Assembly: GCA_030278955.1 (NCBI GenBank)
Contig: JAOANR010000002.1
Span: 17,161,672 to 17,225,671, forward strand
DNA length: 64,000 bases
Direction of reading: 5' to 3'
Source: Hygrophila difformis
Lineage: Eukaryota; Streptophyta; Magnoliopsida; Lamiales; Acanthaceae
In this document: piece by piece, positions 45,037 to 57,552 of the stretch
Position numbering within the stretch: the stretch's first letter is position 1
Layout: every line of letters starts with the position of its first letter
The notes under the pieces: generated by a model
Databases searched by the model: none
Seen by the model: the letters and a program-made list of their open reading frames with translations, nothing else
What the model was told of the DNA's origin: nothing
Program-made: the position numbers and the translations under genes

Positions 45037-48000
45037 GAAAGCAATCAAAATAAAGCAGATAAAATTATTCTAGAAAGCGAATTAAATTTAATCTAAGAAA
45101 GCAATAAAATTATTCTAGGAAAGCGGTTAAAAATTATCTAAGAAAGCAGATTTAAATTATGACAGAAGAGACATGAAGAAAAGAATAAAGATTGGACAAG
45201 ATTCAGATGAAACACAATTAAACTTCCATTTTGTTACGCAGATCTTTGTTTGGGATAATCCATCAATTAGCTAACTCTCATGCTTCCTTTGCCATGTTCC
45301 CTTTAACAGACAGGTACTTATAGTAAGGATTTACATGCCTTAAGACAACAAAATCTGAGATACCACAGATATATAACTGCCCCTGCGCAGAGGTATGTCA
45401 TTTATCTGTGGTGGACAAGCAACACCCGACAAATCATTAGTTGAAATGCCAAGTACTGCTATCATTCCCCCATGTCACACCCAAAGATTCTAATCAAGCC
45501 CTGAACTATCCCTTAACTATCAGTCCTAGTAACAGTTACACAACTCTCAATACAACCGAGTGACCTCTATCGAAAGCATTTAAAAGAAAGCGATGAAGAA
45601 AGCATTTAAAATCCTATCACTCGGAGGTTTTTGAAAGTTTGACCCTGGTAGTAAAAGAAAGCCCCCAGTCAGAATGACCGGATGTGGATCAAGAATTCCC
45701 TAATCTCGGTGAACCGCTCGCAGTGTTCACTTCCCGTCGGGTGGTTATGAGATACAAACTAATGAAACGAACTAATAAATTAGTTCGTTCCGGATGCACT
45801 CACTCAGGACTCAAAAATAGGCTTTGGCAGAAGAAGATAGCAGTTGAAAGAATACTCAACCCTACCTTAGAAAATAACCAAGGCCCGAATGTTGTTCCTC
45901 TAGTATTATCTGTCACACCTTATCGGAATCCAAGTGGCATCTGACCCAGTGCAATATTTAATACAAGATTTCCAACAAACAGCAATTTTGGAAAATAATA
46001 AATCTGAAAATCATTCCCTATCAGGTACTAGACTCTCAATTAAAACACAGATCCTTTCAGTCTAGGTGAGACCTAATCGCTGACTCTGCTTCTAATTTCC
46101 CAAAATCAACCCCATTCGGATATGAATTAGTCATAACTGTGGAATTTATCCCTTACTCAGATCCGGATTTTATAAAGGAATTTTTGTTGGAAATTTATTA
46201 TGAAACATCTGATTTAAATCAAGACTTCTATGTCCAAGGGAAGGATCCCAAAATAATATTGACCACAATATCTACATAATAATATCATGCATAATTTTAT
46301 AAAGAAGTGTAAAATTAAATAACCCAAAATATAAGGTGGGTTTAGACAGAAGTTGATACACAGAGATGAAATAGCCGGAGATGAGAAGAATTTATTTGGC
46401 TAAAAAGATGGCAAAACGATTGGGTGGATTGCAAACATCTGCTGTCCAATTTCCCTCTCATTTGGATGGAATGATTTTTAGACAGTGGAATGCCTCAAAT
46501 GACAGTTGCCGCCGTCATCTCAGACTCCACTATCTGTGAATTTGGATAAAAACCCACATGTTCTATTACTGCAATAATTATTAGATGACATTGGCATATA
46601 TCATCTAACATTACTACAGCTCCAGATTCGGGTTCGAAATTAAAATAAAGAAAAGAAAACTGTATCCGGATAGGAGTCAGCTGAGCAGCTATTATAATCC
46701 CGGATGGACGAACCGCCAAGGCTTCCACCGACCACTATCCGGACCATGCAAAATAACATCTAATAATTAATATACAGACCACGAGCTAGTTATTCGTGTG
46801 GGAATACCGCCAACATTAGTCTGTTGTATTCCTTATTAGCTGCTTCACACATTACGGGAAAAGACAAAATAAATGAAAGAAAAATATTTTTGGGTCATCT
46901 TGCATGAGAGACATTGGTTTCTCATGCAAGGTATGGAAATCAATCCATAATTACTCTTCATGTCTAAATAATCACTCATTCCATAATTAATTAATTACAG
47001 TCCGGATTATATGCTTAGATCATTAGAGTTTAATTTTTGTAGAAGAATCTTTTAATGGGAAATTGAACAAAGTTCTTTATATCAAATTAATCATGGGTTG
47101 AGATCATTGGATTTCAACCTCAAAATATTAATATAAAGGTTCAATTAATTAATGGAGTGAGATGAAGAATAAAAATTTGGCAAAAAGATGCCACTTTGTC
47201 GTGGAATAGGGTTTGTGTCGCGGACCATGGGTCCGCGACAAAGGGGTGGGAATAAGAGAAATTAATATTTTTGAAAATTAGGGTTTATTTTGTCGCGAAG
47301 CAAATATTTTGTCGCGGAACATGGTTCCGCGACAAGGAGGCATAGCGACAAAGGGTTGAAAAATTGGTAAGGACATAATTCCTGGTCGCGGAACAAGGAT
47401 TTTGTCGCGGTCCGTGGTTCCGCGACAAAGGTTCCGCGACAGAGTCCTCCCAGAATAAAATTACATGTATTTGGATCCTTGGTCGCTAATCAAGGGTTTT
47501 GTCGCGGACCGTGGTTCCGCGACAAAGGTTGCATCGCGACCAAGGGGTTCTAAAATTAATGGCAAGGCATAATTTTCTGTCTCGGAATAAGATTTTGTCG
47601 CGGAGCATGGTTCCGCGACAAAAGCCATGCAGACAAAATGCAAGAATTTGGTCCTTTGTCGCTAAACATGGGTTATGTCGCGGACCGTGGGTCCGCGACA
47701 AAGTGTATGGCGACAAAGGGTTTTTAAAAAATTTATATAAAAATTTCGGCAGCATAACCCCTTATATTGGATTACAAGGGTTTGCGTCTTAATCCGTGGG
47801 ATTAAGACGGGAATGATGCAACACAAACATATGCAAAAATGTAAAAATTAAAAATCTATCTAAAACATAAAAAATGGTCAAGTGACCCAAAATGCAACAA
47901 CACAGTAAATAGCCCAAGAGATAGACACATGATATATTTTTGGGAATCATTTTCTCAATATTACCAAAAACCAAAGATGGGTTAAACACACCCATTGATT

Positions 48001-49917
48001 AAGTGTTTTCAACCCAAAATACAAAAATATAAAACTGGAAAATAAAATGAACACTAGCTACACTTATTTATTACAAAGCATAAATTAAAACTAAGCTAAA
48101 ATCTACATCTACATTGCATAAAAATAAACTAAGCTACCTACTCTAACATATTTTTGGAGAGCACAGTGGTGCCTCCAAGAATAGTGAAAATAAACTATAG
48201 TGTAGCTAGGTTACTGTTCAAGGGAACAAAACAGCTATTTATAGGTGGAGCAAAACCCTAGGCCCATTAACACTCAAATTCTTGCAGCAGGGGGCGGGAG
48301 CTCGAGTCCCAGGGGATAAGACGAAAATCCCTTACCCAATGGGACCTCAAGTCCTGGGAGCTTCTACTTTATTTGTCATGTGGGAAAATTTGAATTTGGA
48401 GAGTGGCATGGTCACGTGACTTGCTGCTTTTGGTCGCGGAAGGGCTGTCTTTGTCGCGGTCCATTTTGTCGCGGAACATTGTTCCGCGACACAATTTTGT
48501 GTCTTGATACTCCTCTCACAGTCGCGGAGCAATTTTTTGGTCGCGGAGCATTTTTTGGTCGCGGAACATTTTGTCGCGATGCACCCCTTCCGCGACAAAG
48601 GTTTTAATTTTTGCTCTCTTCTCTCTCCTCTTTCATTTCTTCTCTCCCTCTTTCCTTTTCTCTCTTTCGTTTCCAGTTTTCCATTTTTTTCTTTCATTCT
48701 TCTTCTTCATTCCTCCATCCTCCATTTTCATCTTCTTTCTCTGTTTCCTCTATTCCCATTTCTCTTTCTTTTTCCATCTTCTTCGTTCATTCTCTCATTC
48801 TTTCTTCTTCATTTTCTTTTTCTTTTCAGTTTTCTTAATCCAGTTTTCTTTCTTCTCTTCTTGCATCTTCTTCCTCCCTCTCGCCATTTCGGTTTCTTTC
48901 TTGTTCCTTTTTCTCTTGATTTTTCTTGCTGCTTTCTTCTTCTTTTGAGTCTCAAATTAAGTGTTTGAGGTTGGGGATGGCGGCGACGCGGCGGAGACTG
49001 AGGTGGCACTGTGGTGGTGAGGGTGGCGCTGGATCTGGTTTTGGAGCTCTCGTCGGATTGTTGGTGGTGTGCGGTGGCGGATGCGGAAGCTCGGCCTTGG
49101 TGGTTGATGGTGGTGATGGGCGGAGGAGATGGAAATGGGGTGAGGATGGAGGCTGAAGACGCGGCTGCTGCTGCGGTGGTTGAGACTGGCAACGGAGGTG
49201 CGGTGGCGCGAGGGCGGAGTTGGGGTTGCCGTGGTGGTCGAGGGTGGTGCTCGGAGGCGGCCGCCGGCAGGGTGGTGGCGGCGGCGGCTGGGGTATATGG
49301 GTTAGGGTTAGGTTTATTGGTGGGTTGATTGGAATTGTATTGGGCCTTGGTGTTTTTGGACTGATGGGCTATTGGTAATTGGGATTGGATAGGTGGTATG
49401 GGCTAATTGGACTGAAATTTGGAAAATGGATTGGACTAGCCCAAATTGAATTAAACACCTGCAATTAATTCAAATCACAAGTGATTAGTGGACCAATAAT
49501 TCTTAATTATAGTAGGAGACAGGATTACTAATGATAAGAGAAAATTGAACATAAAATATAAATAATAATATATACATCAAAATATAAGATAAAATAAACA
49601 AGGATATTTGCTCCACTTGATTATTTGGCTAGTGATTCGTTTAATGGACTCGTGTTCCACCGAACAAACATTACTAGACCATAATTATCAAATGTGGGAT
49701 TTTTAATATTTTTATCATGTTCTTGGATTTTTTAATAAGAATTTAATAAAATAATAATATTTTTGTGTTTTTCAATACCAGCTTATTATTTATACAAACT
49801 TGCATATATCTGTCAAATTCGACTGCTTTCTTATTTAAATAAGACCGGAGTGCGATCAAATGTCCGTATTAGACACGGAAATAGATTGAAAATAATGGTC
49901 AATTTTGGCCATTATCA
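45037..49917 (-). repeat. X 5' LTR, right fragment
   Basis: Resumes with GAAAGCAATCAAAATAAAGCAG as in the other X LTR at 21789 and runs through hairpins (47200-47820), TATA (~48238), CpG-rich block (48960-49320) and AT-rich end to GGCCATTATCA at 49917. A few indels distinguish it from 21231-26671, for example a shortened hairpin near 47220 and an extra GGTCGCGGAGCATTTTTT unit near 48540. Confidence 0.95.
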
Positions 49918-49922
49918 TGCAC

Positions 49923-51042
49923 CCAGACCCAGTCTCCTGGTTTCAGCAACAGCCTTTTTCTGCCCCTGTTGGCAAATTTGGCATATGTCTCTGATGCCTT
50001 CAACAAGCTGTTCCGAACCTTCTCTTGCAGATCATTGATTGCTTTAGCCCTGTCCCTGCCATTGAAGTTAAGACGCTCACTACTAGGTAGTGGCAGAAAA
50101 TCGAGAGGGGTCATCGGGTTAAATCCATAAACGACCTCAAAGGGTGACATGTGTGTGGCACGATGAATGTGACAATTATAAGCAAATTCAATGTAAGGTA
50201 AACATTCATCCCAACTTTTGGAGCTCGAAGAAGTAATTATGCGCAGGAGGTTACCCAACACACGATTTACCGCTTCTGTCTGTCCGTCCGTCTGAGGATG
50301 GTAAGACGTTGAGAACAAAAGTTGCGTACCCATCTCACGCCAAAAGCCTTTCCAGAAGTAGCTTACGAACTTGGCATCGCGGGTCAGACACGATTGACTT
50401 TGGTACTCCATGAAGACGTACCACTTCTCTGAAGAATAGATTCGAGATATGCCTGGCGTCATTGGTCTTCGCACATGGTATGAAATGTGCCATCTTGGAG
50501 AATCGATCAACTACCACAAAGATTGAATCTTTGCCTCTTGCAGTCCGTGGTAGTCCAAGCACGAAGTCCATTGATATGTCCAGCCAGGGTCCTTCTGGCA
50601 CAGGTAATGCTTCATATAAGCCGTGGGTTTTAACAGTTGACTTGGCCTTCAGACAGACCAAACACTTAGCAATGAAGCGAACAACCTGGGCTTGCATCTT
50701 TGGCCAGTAGAACTTTTCAATGAGAATCCCCAGAGTTGCATCTTTCCCAAAGTGTCCTATGAGACCACCTCCGTGAGCCTCTTGAATTAGTAGTTCTCTG
50801 ACAGATCCCTTTGGGATGCATAATCTGTTTCCGTAGTACAGAAACCCGTTTAGTTGGGAAAACTCCTTGAATCCATTATGCTTCATCCTCTCGTACAACA
50901 CTCTGAAATCTTCGTCAGTGGAGTACTGACTCTTGATATGCTCAAACCCAAACAAATGAGTAGTCGCAAATGTGGCCAATGCTGTTCTTCTGGAGAGTGC
51001 ATCTGCAACCACATTGTCTTTCCCCTTTTTATACTTGATCAC
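49923..51042 (-). pseudogene. W integrase: zinc finger and catalytic core
   Basis: Two overlapping frames (50335-51042 and 49899-50510). Seen: an H-H-C-C zinc region with [10 protein letters not shown] and CLVCLKAKS (~50640-50790), first catalytic Asp in [11 protein letters not shown] (~50560), the second Asp near 50395 (IVSD), and Glu in PQTDGQTEAVNR (~50290), followed by FEVVYGFNP and a C-terminal KPGDWVWVH cut by X. An extra C near 50395 shifts the frame between the second Asp and the Glu. Known role: insertion of element DNA into the genome. Confidence 0.9.
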
Positions 51043-51860
51043 TTAAGGGAAGGATTCAATAAATGTGCTCCACCGAGCATGTCTTTTGCTCAATTGTCCC
51101 TGAACCCTTATGTGCTTAAGTGTCTCATGATGAGTGTTGATCACGAATTCCCTTCCTCTCAGATAGTGTTGCCATGTCCTCAACGATTGAACAACAACAT
51201 ACAATTCTTTGTCATATGTGGAATAGTTCAGTTGTGCTCCACTGAACTTCTCACTGTAATATGCTATCGGTCTTCCTTCTTGAAGCAACACTGCTCCCAT
51301 GCCTGTTCCTGACGCATCACTTTCTATTGCAAATGGCAGGTCAAAGTTTGGTAATGTTAGGACAGGGGCATGAGTGAGCCTATCTTTGAGGTCATCGAAT
51401 GCCTTTTGTTGTGCTGGCCCCCACTTATATGGAATGTCCTTCCTAAGCAGTGCAGTAATCGGGGCCGCAATGACGCTAAACTGTGGGATGAATCTTCTGA
51501 AGAAACCACTCAAACCCACAAAACTGCGTACTTCATGCACAGTGGTTGGCGGCTTCCAGTCAGTTATAGCCTTGATCTTTGATTCGTCCACTTTCAGTCC
51601 ATCTTTTCCTACGACAAACCCAAGAAATGCCACTTCCGGTACATAGAAGCTACACTTCTCGAAGTTGGCGTACAGGCGAACTTCTCTCAATCGATCCAGT
51701 ACCTGTTGCACATGATTTACATGATCGATTAGAGTACAGCTGTAAATAAGAATGTCATCAAAATAAACTACTACAAATTTTCCTATGAATTGTCTAAGAG
51801 TCTCATTCATCAAACGCATAAATGTAGAGGGGCATTCGTAAGGCCGAATGGCATAACAAG
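51043..51860 (-). pseudogene. W reverse transcriptase C-terminal part and RNase H
   Basis: Seen: [28 protein letters not shown] with the YFDD catalytic box (~51754-51766), an RT thumb with [16 protein letters not shown], then RNase H with [16 protein letters not shown] and [12 protein letters not shown]. It ends at a TAA (51043-51045) where the frame otherwise continues into [17 protein letters not shown], so this is a nonsense change. At its N-terminal edge (~51830-51860) a frameshift separates it from the preceding RT motifs. Degrades template RNA and completes DNA synthesis in an intact element. Confidence 0.9.
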
Positions 51861-53285
51861 CCACTCATATAGACCAAACTTCGTCTTGAAGGCGGTCTTC
51901 CATTCATCCCCTGGTTGCATTCTGATTTGATGATATCCGCTCTTTAAATCGATCTTGGTAAAAAGGCTAGCGCCACCAAGCTCATCTAGCATGTCGTCCA
52001 GTCGGGGAATTGGATGACGATATTTGACTGTAATAGCATTGACTGCCCGACAGTCAACATACATACGCCATTCGCCATTCTTCTTTGGGACAAGTAAGAC
52101 TGGAACAGCACACAGAGACAAACTTTCTCGAACCCAACCTTTTTCGAGCAGTGCTTGTACATGCCGCTGAATTTCCTTTGTTTCCTCGGGATTCATGCGG
52201 TACGCAGGTCTGTTGAGGATCGAAGCTCCGGGTACAAAGTCAATGCGATGTTCCACACCTCGGAGTGGTGGTAAGCCAGCTGGCACTTCTTCCGGAAAAA
52301 TATCCTGATTTTTGTCAAGCATTCTGGAAAATTCCAAAGGCAAATCAGGTGCAGTATGAACAGTTCTATTGAGAGATTCATCAGGTTTAATTACTGCAAG
52401 AAAACAGTGACCTGAGAAGTCAGGTTCTTGTGCTGCTTGCTGAAATGCTGTTTTGATCAATATCAGACATTGATCCAAGCTTGATGAATCTTCACCTATT
52501 TTGGCTTTTCCTCTTTCCCTTGCCTTGTGGTCACCTTCCGCTTGAGCTACTTTATTTTTCAACTTCTCCTGGTCTAATCTGACAGCTTTTACAGATAAAG
52601 GATTAAACAGATATTCTTTTTGCCCATGTTTAAAATATAAAACATTAGATCTTCCTCGGTAAGTGGCGTCCTTATCATAAAGCCACGGTCTTCCAAGCAA
52701 AACGTGACAAGCGTTCATGGGATTGACATCACATAATACTCTTTCAGAGTAGGTACCCTTCGTGATAGGGACCCATGCCTGTTGGGAGACCTTGGTCTTG
52801 CCACTGTTGTTCATCCAGTGTAGTAAGTAGGGACTGGAATGCTCCTCTGTCGGTAGCTGCAATCTGCGCACAGTATACAAACTAACAATATTAGTGCAGC
52901 TTCCGTTATCAACAATGACAGTGACATTATTGCCCTTAATGGTGCAACGACAATGGAAGAGATTTTCCCTTTGTTCGTTGGGTGAGATTTCTGGTTCTCT
53001 GTCAGCGTTTAGCACCCTCATGGCTACCAGCAGATTCACATCTTCCTCATTGTCCTCATTGATTTCTGGATTGACTGGTTCATCAATTTGATAGCGCCTT
53101 GGATCTTCGTCACAGTCATCCTCATCCCTAGAATCAACAACTTTGAATACTCCTGGTTCAACCTCGATCACAGGTCTTTGATCCTCGCCTGTATTGAGTA
53201 TAGCCACTCGTCTTGGATTATTGCATTCATTTGCATAATGGCCTTTCTTGCCGCATTTCCAACAAGTGATTTCTCTTTTTTTCTT
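51861..53285 (-). pseudogene. W zinc knuckle, protease and RT N-terminal part
   Basis: One open frame (51810-53393) holds the CCHC knuckle [14 protein letters not shown] (53223-53264), an acidic linker, a protease with [11 protein letters not shown] in place of the common DSG/DGG form (~52885-52920), LLGRPWLYD, and RT motifs [31 protein letters not shown] and [13 protein letters not shown]. Note Asn after the catalytic Asp. The 5' end overlaps gag in another frame at an A7 run (53276-53282). The upstream codons of this ORF (53286-53393) are probably not used. Confidence 0.9.
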
Positions 53286-54587
53286 TGGCGGGTGGATGTT
53301 GATCTCGGCCCGGATTCCGGTTCCGATCTTCCCGGTTGTATTCCCTGAAATTTTTACCCAGTTCAAACCTTTTAGGCCTGTAACCTCCCTCATCGCGAAC
53401 CGGCGACGGTGTTGGCTGGAGAATTTTGGGTTTCTCTGTCCTCTCGGGTGGTCGGATTAACCATGGCTTGTTTGGGTTGTAACCTGTGGAAGTCCGGTGG
53501 GTTCTCCTTTTGAGTTGGGCCTCAAACTTTGCGGCTTTTCTTACCAGATCAGTGATATTCACATACCCTCTCATGTCCATTTCTTTGAAGATTTTGGGTC
53601 TCAAACCTTTTGCGAATCGGGTCAGGGTGATCAACGGATCTTCATTGAACTGTGCTCGCATCATGAGCATTTCCATTTCGCAGTAGTACTCTTCAACAGT
53701 CCTTGATTCCTGCTTCAGACTGATCACCTTCATGTACATATCTGGCTTGTAGGTAGGAGGCACGAATCTTCTCTCCATGAGTTGTAGAAAATATTCCCAA
53801 TCAGTGACTTGGGGCTGCCCGACATTGTGATGATCAATTGTGAATTTTTGCCACCAGAGTTAGGCATAATCTTTGAATTCTTGAATTGCAACTGGATTTT
53901 CTTGAAGTCAGAGTAGTTGTGGCAGTTGTAGATCATTTCCATTGTGTTCCTCCAATCGTGGAATTCATTAGGATCACCAGTCCCTCTGAAAGTAGGGATG
54001 GTGAATTTGATACATTGCAGATTGTCATCCACGTCATCGTGATCATCACGGTCCATTACAGGCGCATTCTGGTGCCGATTTTGCATAGGTGGTGTAGGCA
54101 TGGCCAAAGGATCATTGATGCGTAACCCTTCGGCTGCGACAGGAGGAAGAGGGATTGGAGCCATCGGAGGTGGTGTTCTTCGAGCACCGGGCCCTTGCCG
54201 ACGATCAAACGTCCCTATCACGACTTGTTCCGCTTCCCTTTCGGCTATGGCCTCCTCTGCGTCAGCCATGTCAGTTCCTTGGACGTGGCTATTGCTCCCA
54301 GATGCTCCATTTTGTCCGGAGGCGGAAAGATGATAGAAAGCATCTTCCAGCCTTCGTTCAACCCGTTGCATCAATCGTTGTGCCAAGGCCTCATCTTGTA
54401 ATTTCATGCGTCCTGCAAATTCATTGCTCAAATTATCAATGTGCTCATTTACGGCAGTAATATTTGAAACATTAGCATCAAGAGTTTGCTTAAGGGTTTC
54501 GAAATCAGCCCTTTTAACAGTATTCTCGCTCATTGATCGTAGCATCTCCATGATGTCAGTCAAATTTGGCTCTGTGTTTCCTGCCAT
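53283..54587 (-). pseudogene. W gag (frameshifted)
   Basis: ATG at 54587 after the leader; the first ~235 residues are open (MAGNTEPNLTDIMEMLRSMS...). Seen: an N-terminal coiled-coil-like stretch, a Pro-rich linker (RRTPPPMAPIPLPP), then a Ty3 gag core with FRGTGDPNEFHDWRNTMEMI and CHNYS. Near 53885 the frame shifts and a TAA occurs at ~53860. The core resumes from ~53850 in the frame of ORF 53227-53778 (ERRFVPPTYKPDMYMKV, VEEYYCEMEMLMMRAQ). Gag forms the cytoplasmic particle that packages element RNA. The region 53820-53890 shows the lesion clearly. Confidence 0.85.
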
Positions 54588-54811
54588 GATACTTAGAAGA
54601 AAAATAATATAGATATAAGGTAGGTCAGAAAATAAGTGCTGAAATATATAGAGTGATCTCTCAAATTTTCACTGAATCCTGGTCCACAACACCACTTCAG
54701 TTCGTCACCTGCTCAGATAGTTCAATCAGATGCAAGAGAAGTACACACAGATATTTCGTACGCACAGTTCAAGAGTCAAATGAACTGTTCGACTCAATCA
54801 AGGAACGCACA
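54588..54811 (-). other. W 5' leader, gag-proximal part
   Basis: Untranslated sequence between the gag ATG and the V insertion, ending in GCACA (54807-54811), the duplicated target of V. The leader continues at 61185. Confidence 0.8.
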
Positions 54812-57536
54812 TGTAATACCCGGAAATTTTCCAACATAAAATAAATACAATAAATGAAATAAATATAATAAATAAAGAAATAAATGTAGAGGAAATGAGA
54901 AATGGAATTTAAATTAAAAAGGAAACAAAATTCCGATAACCCGGGAAGCCGAAGACAATCTAATCGAATAAATGGTTATACGGGGACCCGACACCCATGC
55001 ACTCAATAACTCGAGTCCAAATATAAATTTAGGTCCGAATAAAATTAAGATAGGAAATCGGAGCCCGAAGATACCCCGGAAATCCGAATCCGGGAACATA
55101 GGGGGATAGAAGTCCGAAAGAGAGGAGGAAACGCCCGACGGATCGCACGACCCCGCCCGGACCGAAGTCCAGGCGAAGCCGGCGCGGTGGCCGCGCGGTC
55201 AAAGAGGGTGGAGCGCGCCACGGCCGCGCCAAGCGACAGATTTGCCCGTTGCGTGAATCTCTCGCCCGAACGCGGATTTTTCGACTTTCGGTTGAACATC
55301 TCTCGACCCAAGACCCTTGGGGTCAGATTTTGGACGCCCTAGGTCTTAGATATCTATAAATAAGACCTCCTAGGAGCTCCGAATACTTTTACAAAACCCT
55401 ACAACTTTCTACACGTTCGAAACCCTAAATCCGGAGTCGTCGGAGGCACGAAACCAAGACGAACGCTGTTGGACGAAAATTCTAAGATCTCCATAGTCGT
55501 GGTAAGTCTCGATCCAATCCTTGTTCAATATACGATTCGAAAACGAATCCGAATCTTCTTCTTTTCTCTTCTACACCTCGTATTGGATCTAGATCGTAGA
55601 ACCCGACGAACGGAGAGGAGAAACGGTGGACTGGAAGCCACGCCTTCGAATAGACGATCCCGGACGTTCACAAACTCTGTAAGTTAACTCTTACATGGTT
55701 TTGGGATGAATTAAAACATTCAAAACTAAAAGATTAACAAGAAATCGAAAATCTGTCAATTTATACTTTCTACCGACGCAACAGATTTGATGAATTTTTC
55801 CGAACCTTAAAACGAATTCAAACGGAGAAACTTAAAACACAAAAAACGTTCCTAATACGTAGATCTATCTACTGTAAAATTTTCATAATTTTTCATCGTG
55901 TTTTGATATCCGAAAACGACCACGAACAGACCTGCCTGTGGTTTAGATCTTGAAACGATGATAGATTCTTTATTCGAACTTGTTGGTGATTTCTACCTTA
56001 GATCTAGACCGATCTAGGCTTGGCGTTGAACATAAGAGTTGTAGATCTATACGTTATGAATACCTCCGTAAAATTTCAGAATCTTTCGTGATGATTTGAT
56101 ATATGAAACCCACTCCAAACCGAACTGCTTGAATCTAGATCTTGAAATTCTTGACAGAACTTAGGAATGATCTTGATCACGTTTTTGACATAGGATCTAG
56201 ACTGTTTTAGATCTTTGGCCGAACATGAAAGTCGTAGATAATGGTCTTAAGATGATCTCTGTAAAATTTCATCAAATTTGGAGTTGAATTGCTATGGTAG
56301 AATTCGAAATCTATAAACTGTGATACATTAAATTCGGACAGAATTGTTCTTCTGCGAAAATTGGTGTTTTTGACCTATTTAGGTATCTCGGATTGAAAAA
56401 GTTAAAACAAAAAAGTTGTAGATCTTGACGTTTCTGTGTCAGACATGAAATTTTATAATTTTTGGAGTTAAATCGGATTTTAGACGAATTTTAGAGTAAA
56501 CTGTGGTTTACCGGAAACAAAATCTTGAAATCTTGTGGAAACATGAAATTAGCCTTTAAGGTTTAAATGATTGGGAATTCCTTGAAATAAAATACACATG
56601 AGATATCATGCTTGCCGAAAGGCAATTGAAATATACTGCTTGCCGGAAGGCAATTGAAATATAATGCTTGCCAAATGGCAATTGAAATATCCTGCTTGCC
56701 GAAAGGCAATTGAAATATCCTGCTTGCCGAAAGGCAATTGAAATATAGTGCTTGCCGAAAGGCAATTGAAATATAATGCTTGCCGAAGGGCAATTGAGAT
56801 ATAACGCTTGCCGGAAGGCAATTGATAAATAAAGCTTGCCGAATGGCGATTGGAATATAAACTTGAAACATGAGACATGAGATATGAAACTAGAAGACTC
56901 GAAAATTGTTCCTTTTGGATTATGCTTTTAAATTATGTCCTATAATTATATTGCTTCGCATATTATATTTATGATCTTATGAAATCTCTATCCTTTAAAT
57001 TATGCCATTTAATTATTGTTAGATAAATAAGTTAAATTATGTGGTGTTGCGCACAATTATGTGGTGTTGCGCACATGTTTTCTTTAAATATTAAATAATG
57101 GCTTTGAAACCCCATAGTTATGTATGTGTTAACTTACTCAGCACGTAGTGCTGACCCAAACCATATTTTCTTTTTCTTTTTCTTCCAGATTTGAGAATTA
57201 TGCATCGTCATATGCATACACGGGAAGCTTGGGATGATACATTATTTTGAATTTTTGGTATTAGACTAGATCTTGCATGAACGGGCCTGTTAACCCGTGA
57301 TTAGGCCATGTTGGCCCTATATTTAAATTCCGCTGCATTATACATATGATATTATTATTTCCGCTGCAACTTTGATGTAATATTTTTAAATTATGTATGA
57401 ATGGGCTGTTTGAATGGTTTAAATTCTGAAAAACCATAGCCTTGCATCTCTTTAGCAAGCTCGGAGAAACCGTGTCTTGCTAGGGAGGTGTGGCGGTGAC
57501 ATCCCGACCTGGGTTACCGAAAACCGGGGTGTTACA
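54812..57536 (+). repeat. V 5' LTR
   Basis: Features in order: GC-rich block ~55120-55260, TATA CTATAAATAAG at 55354-55364, CT-rich leader, repeated GTAGATCT words in AT-rich sequence, the 28-bp hairpin array 56611-56862, GTGGTGTTGCGCACA duplicated at ~57042/57060, and the end GGGGTGTTACA. ORFs on both strands are short, and those over the 28-bp array are artefacts of the repeat. Confidence 0.95.
56611..56862. repeat. Nine-unit 28-bp hairpin array (V LTR1)
   Basis: Units start at 56611, 56639, 56667, 56695, 56723, 56751, 56779, 56807 and 56835, an exact 28-bp period. Each holds CTTGCCGAAAGGCAATTG: stem TTGCC/GGCAA around a 4-nt loop. Loops are GAAA or GGAA (GNRA type) in six units; others are GAAG and AAAT (the latter adds an A-T pair), and the last unit is degenerate. 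It lies downstream of the TATA box. Confidence 0.95.
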
Positions 57537-57539
57537 GGG

Positions 57540-57552
57540 TGGTATCAGAGCC
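57540..57552 (+). other. V primer-binding site (tRNA-iMet)
   Basis: TGGTATCAGAGCC three bases after LTR1, complementary to plant initiator tRNA-Met. Confidence 0.9.

Larger units (their letters stand above)
21231..49917 (-). mobile_element. LARD-like non-autonomous LTR retrotransposon X
   Basis: Minus-strand element: 3' LTR 21231-26671, interior 26672-29399, primer site 29383-29399, 5' LTR 29400-29962 plus 45037-49917 (split by Z). LTRs are ~5.44 kb each and nearly identical by eye, with the same ends (sense TGATAATGGCC...AAAAGTTTCA). The interior (2.7 kb) has no gag, protease, RT or integrase. Known: large retrotransposon derivatives (LARDs) have multi-kb LTRs and a non-coding, structured interior and depend on an autonomous partner. 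The primer site points to an Athila-lineage partner; none is in the window. Confidence 0.9.

Noticed and set aside
56611..56862. CRISPR-like repeat array
   Set aside because: Eukaryotic LTR context, contiguous repeats without unique spacers.
56563..56878. Three overlapping minus-strand ORFs (69-102 aa) with a repeated peptide, and their counterparts at 60240-60546
   Set aside because: A 28-bp period cycles through all frames, so each frame gives the same repeat peptide. The signal is the DNA hairpin array, not a protein.
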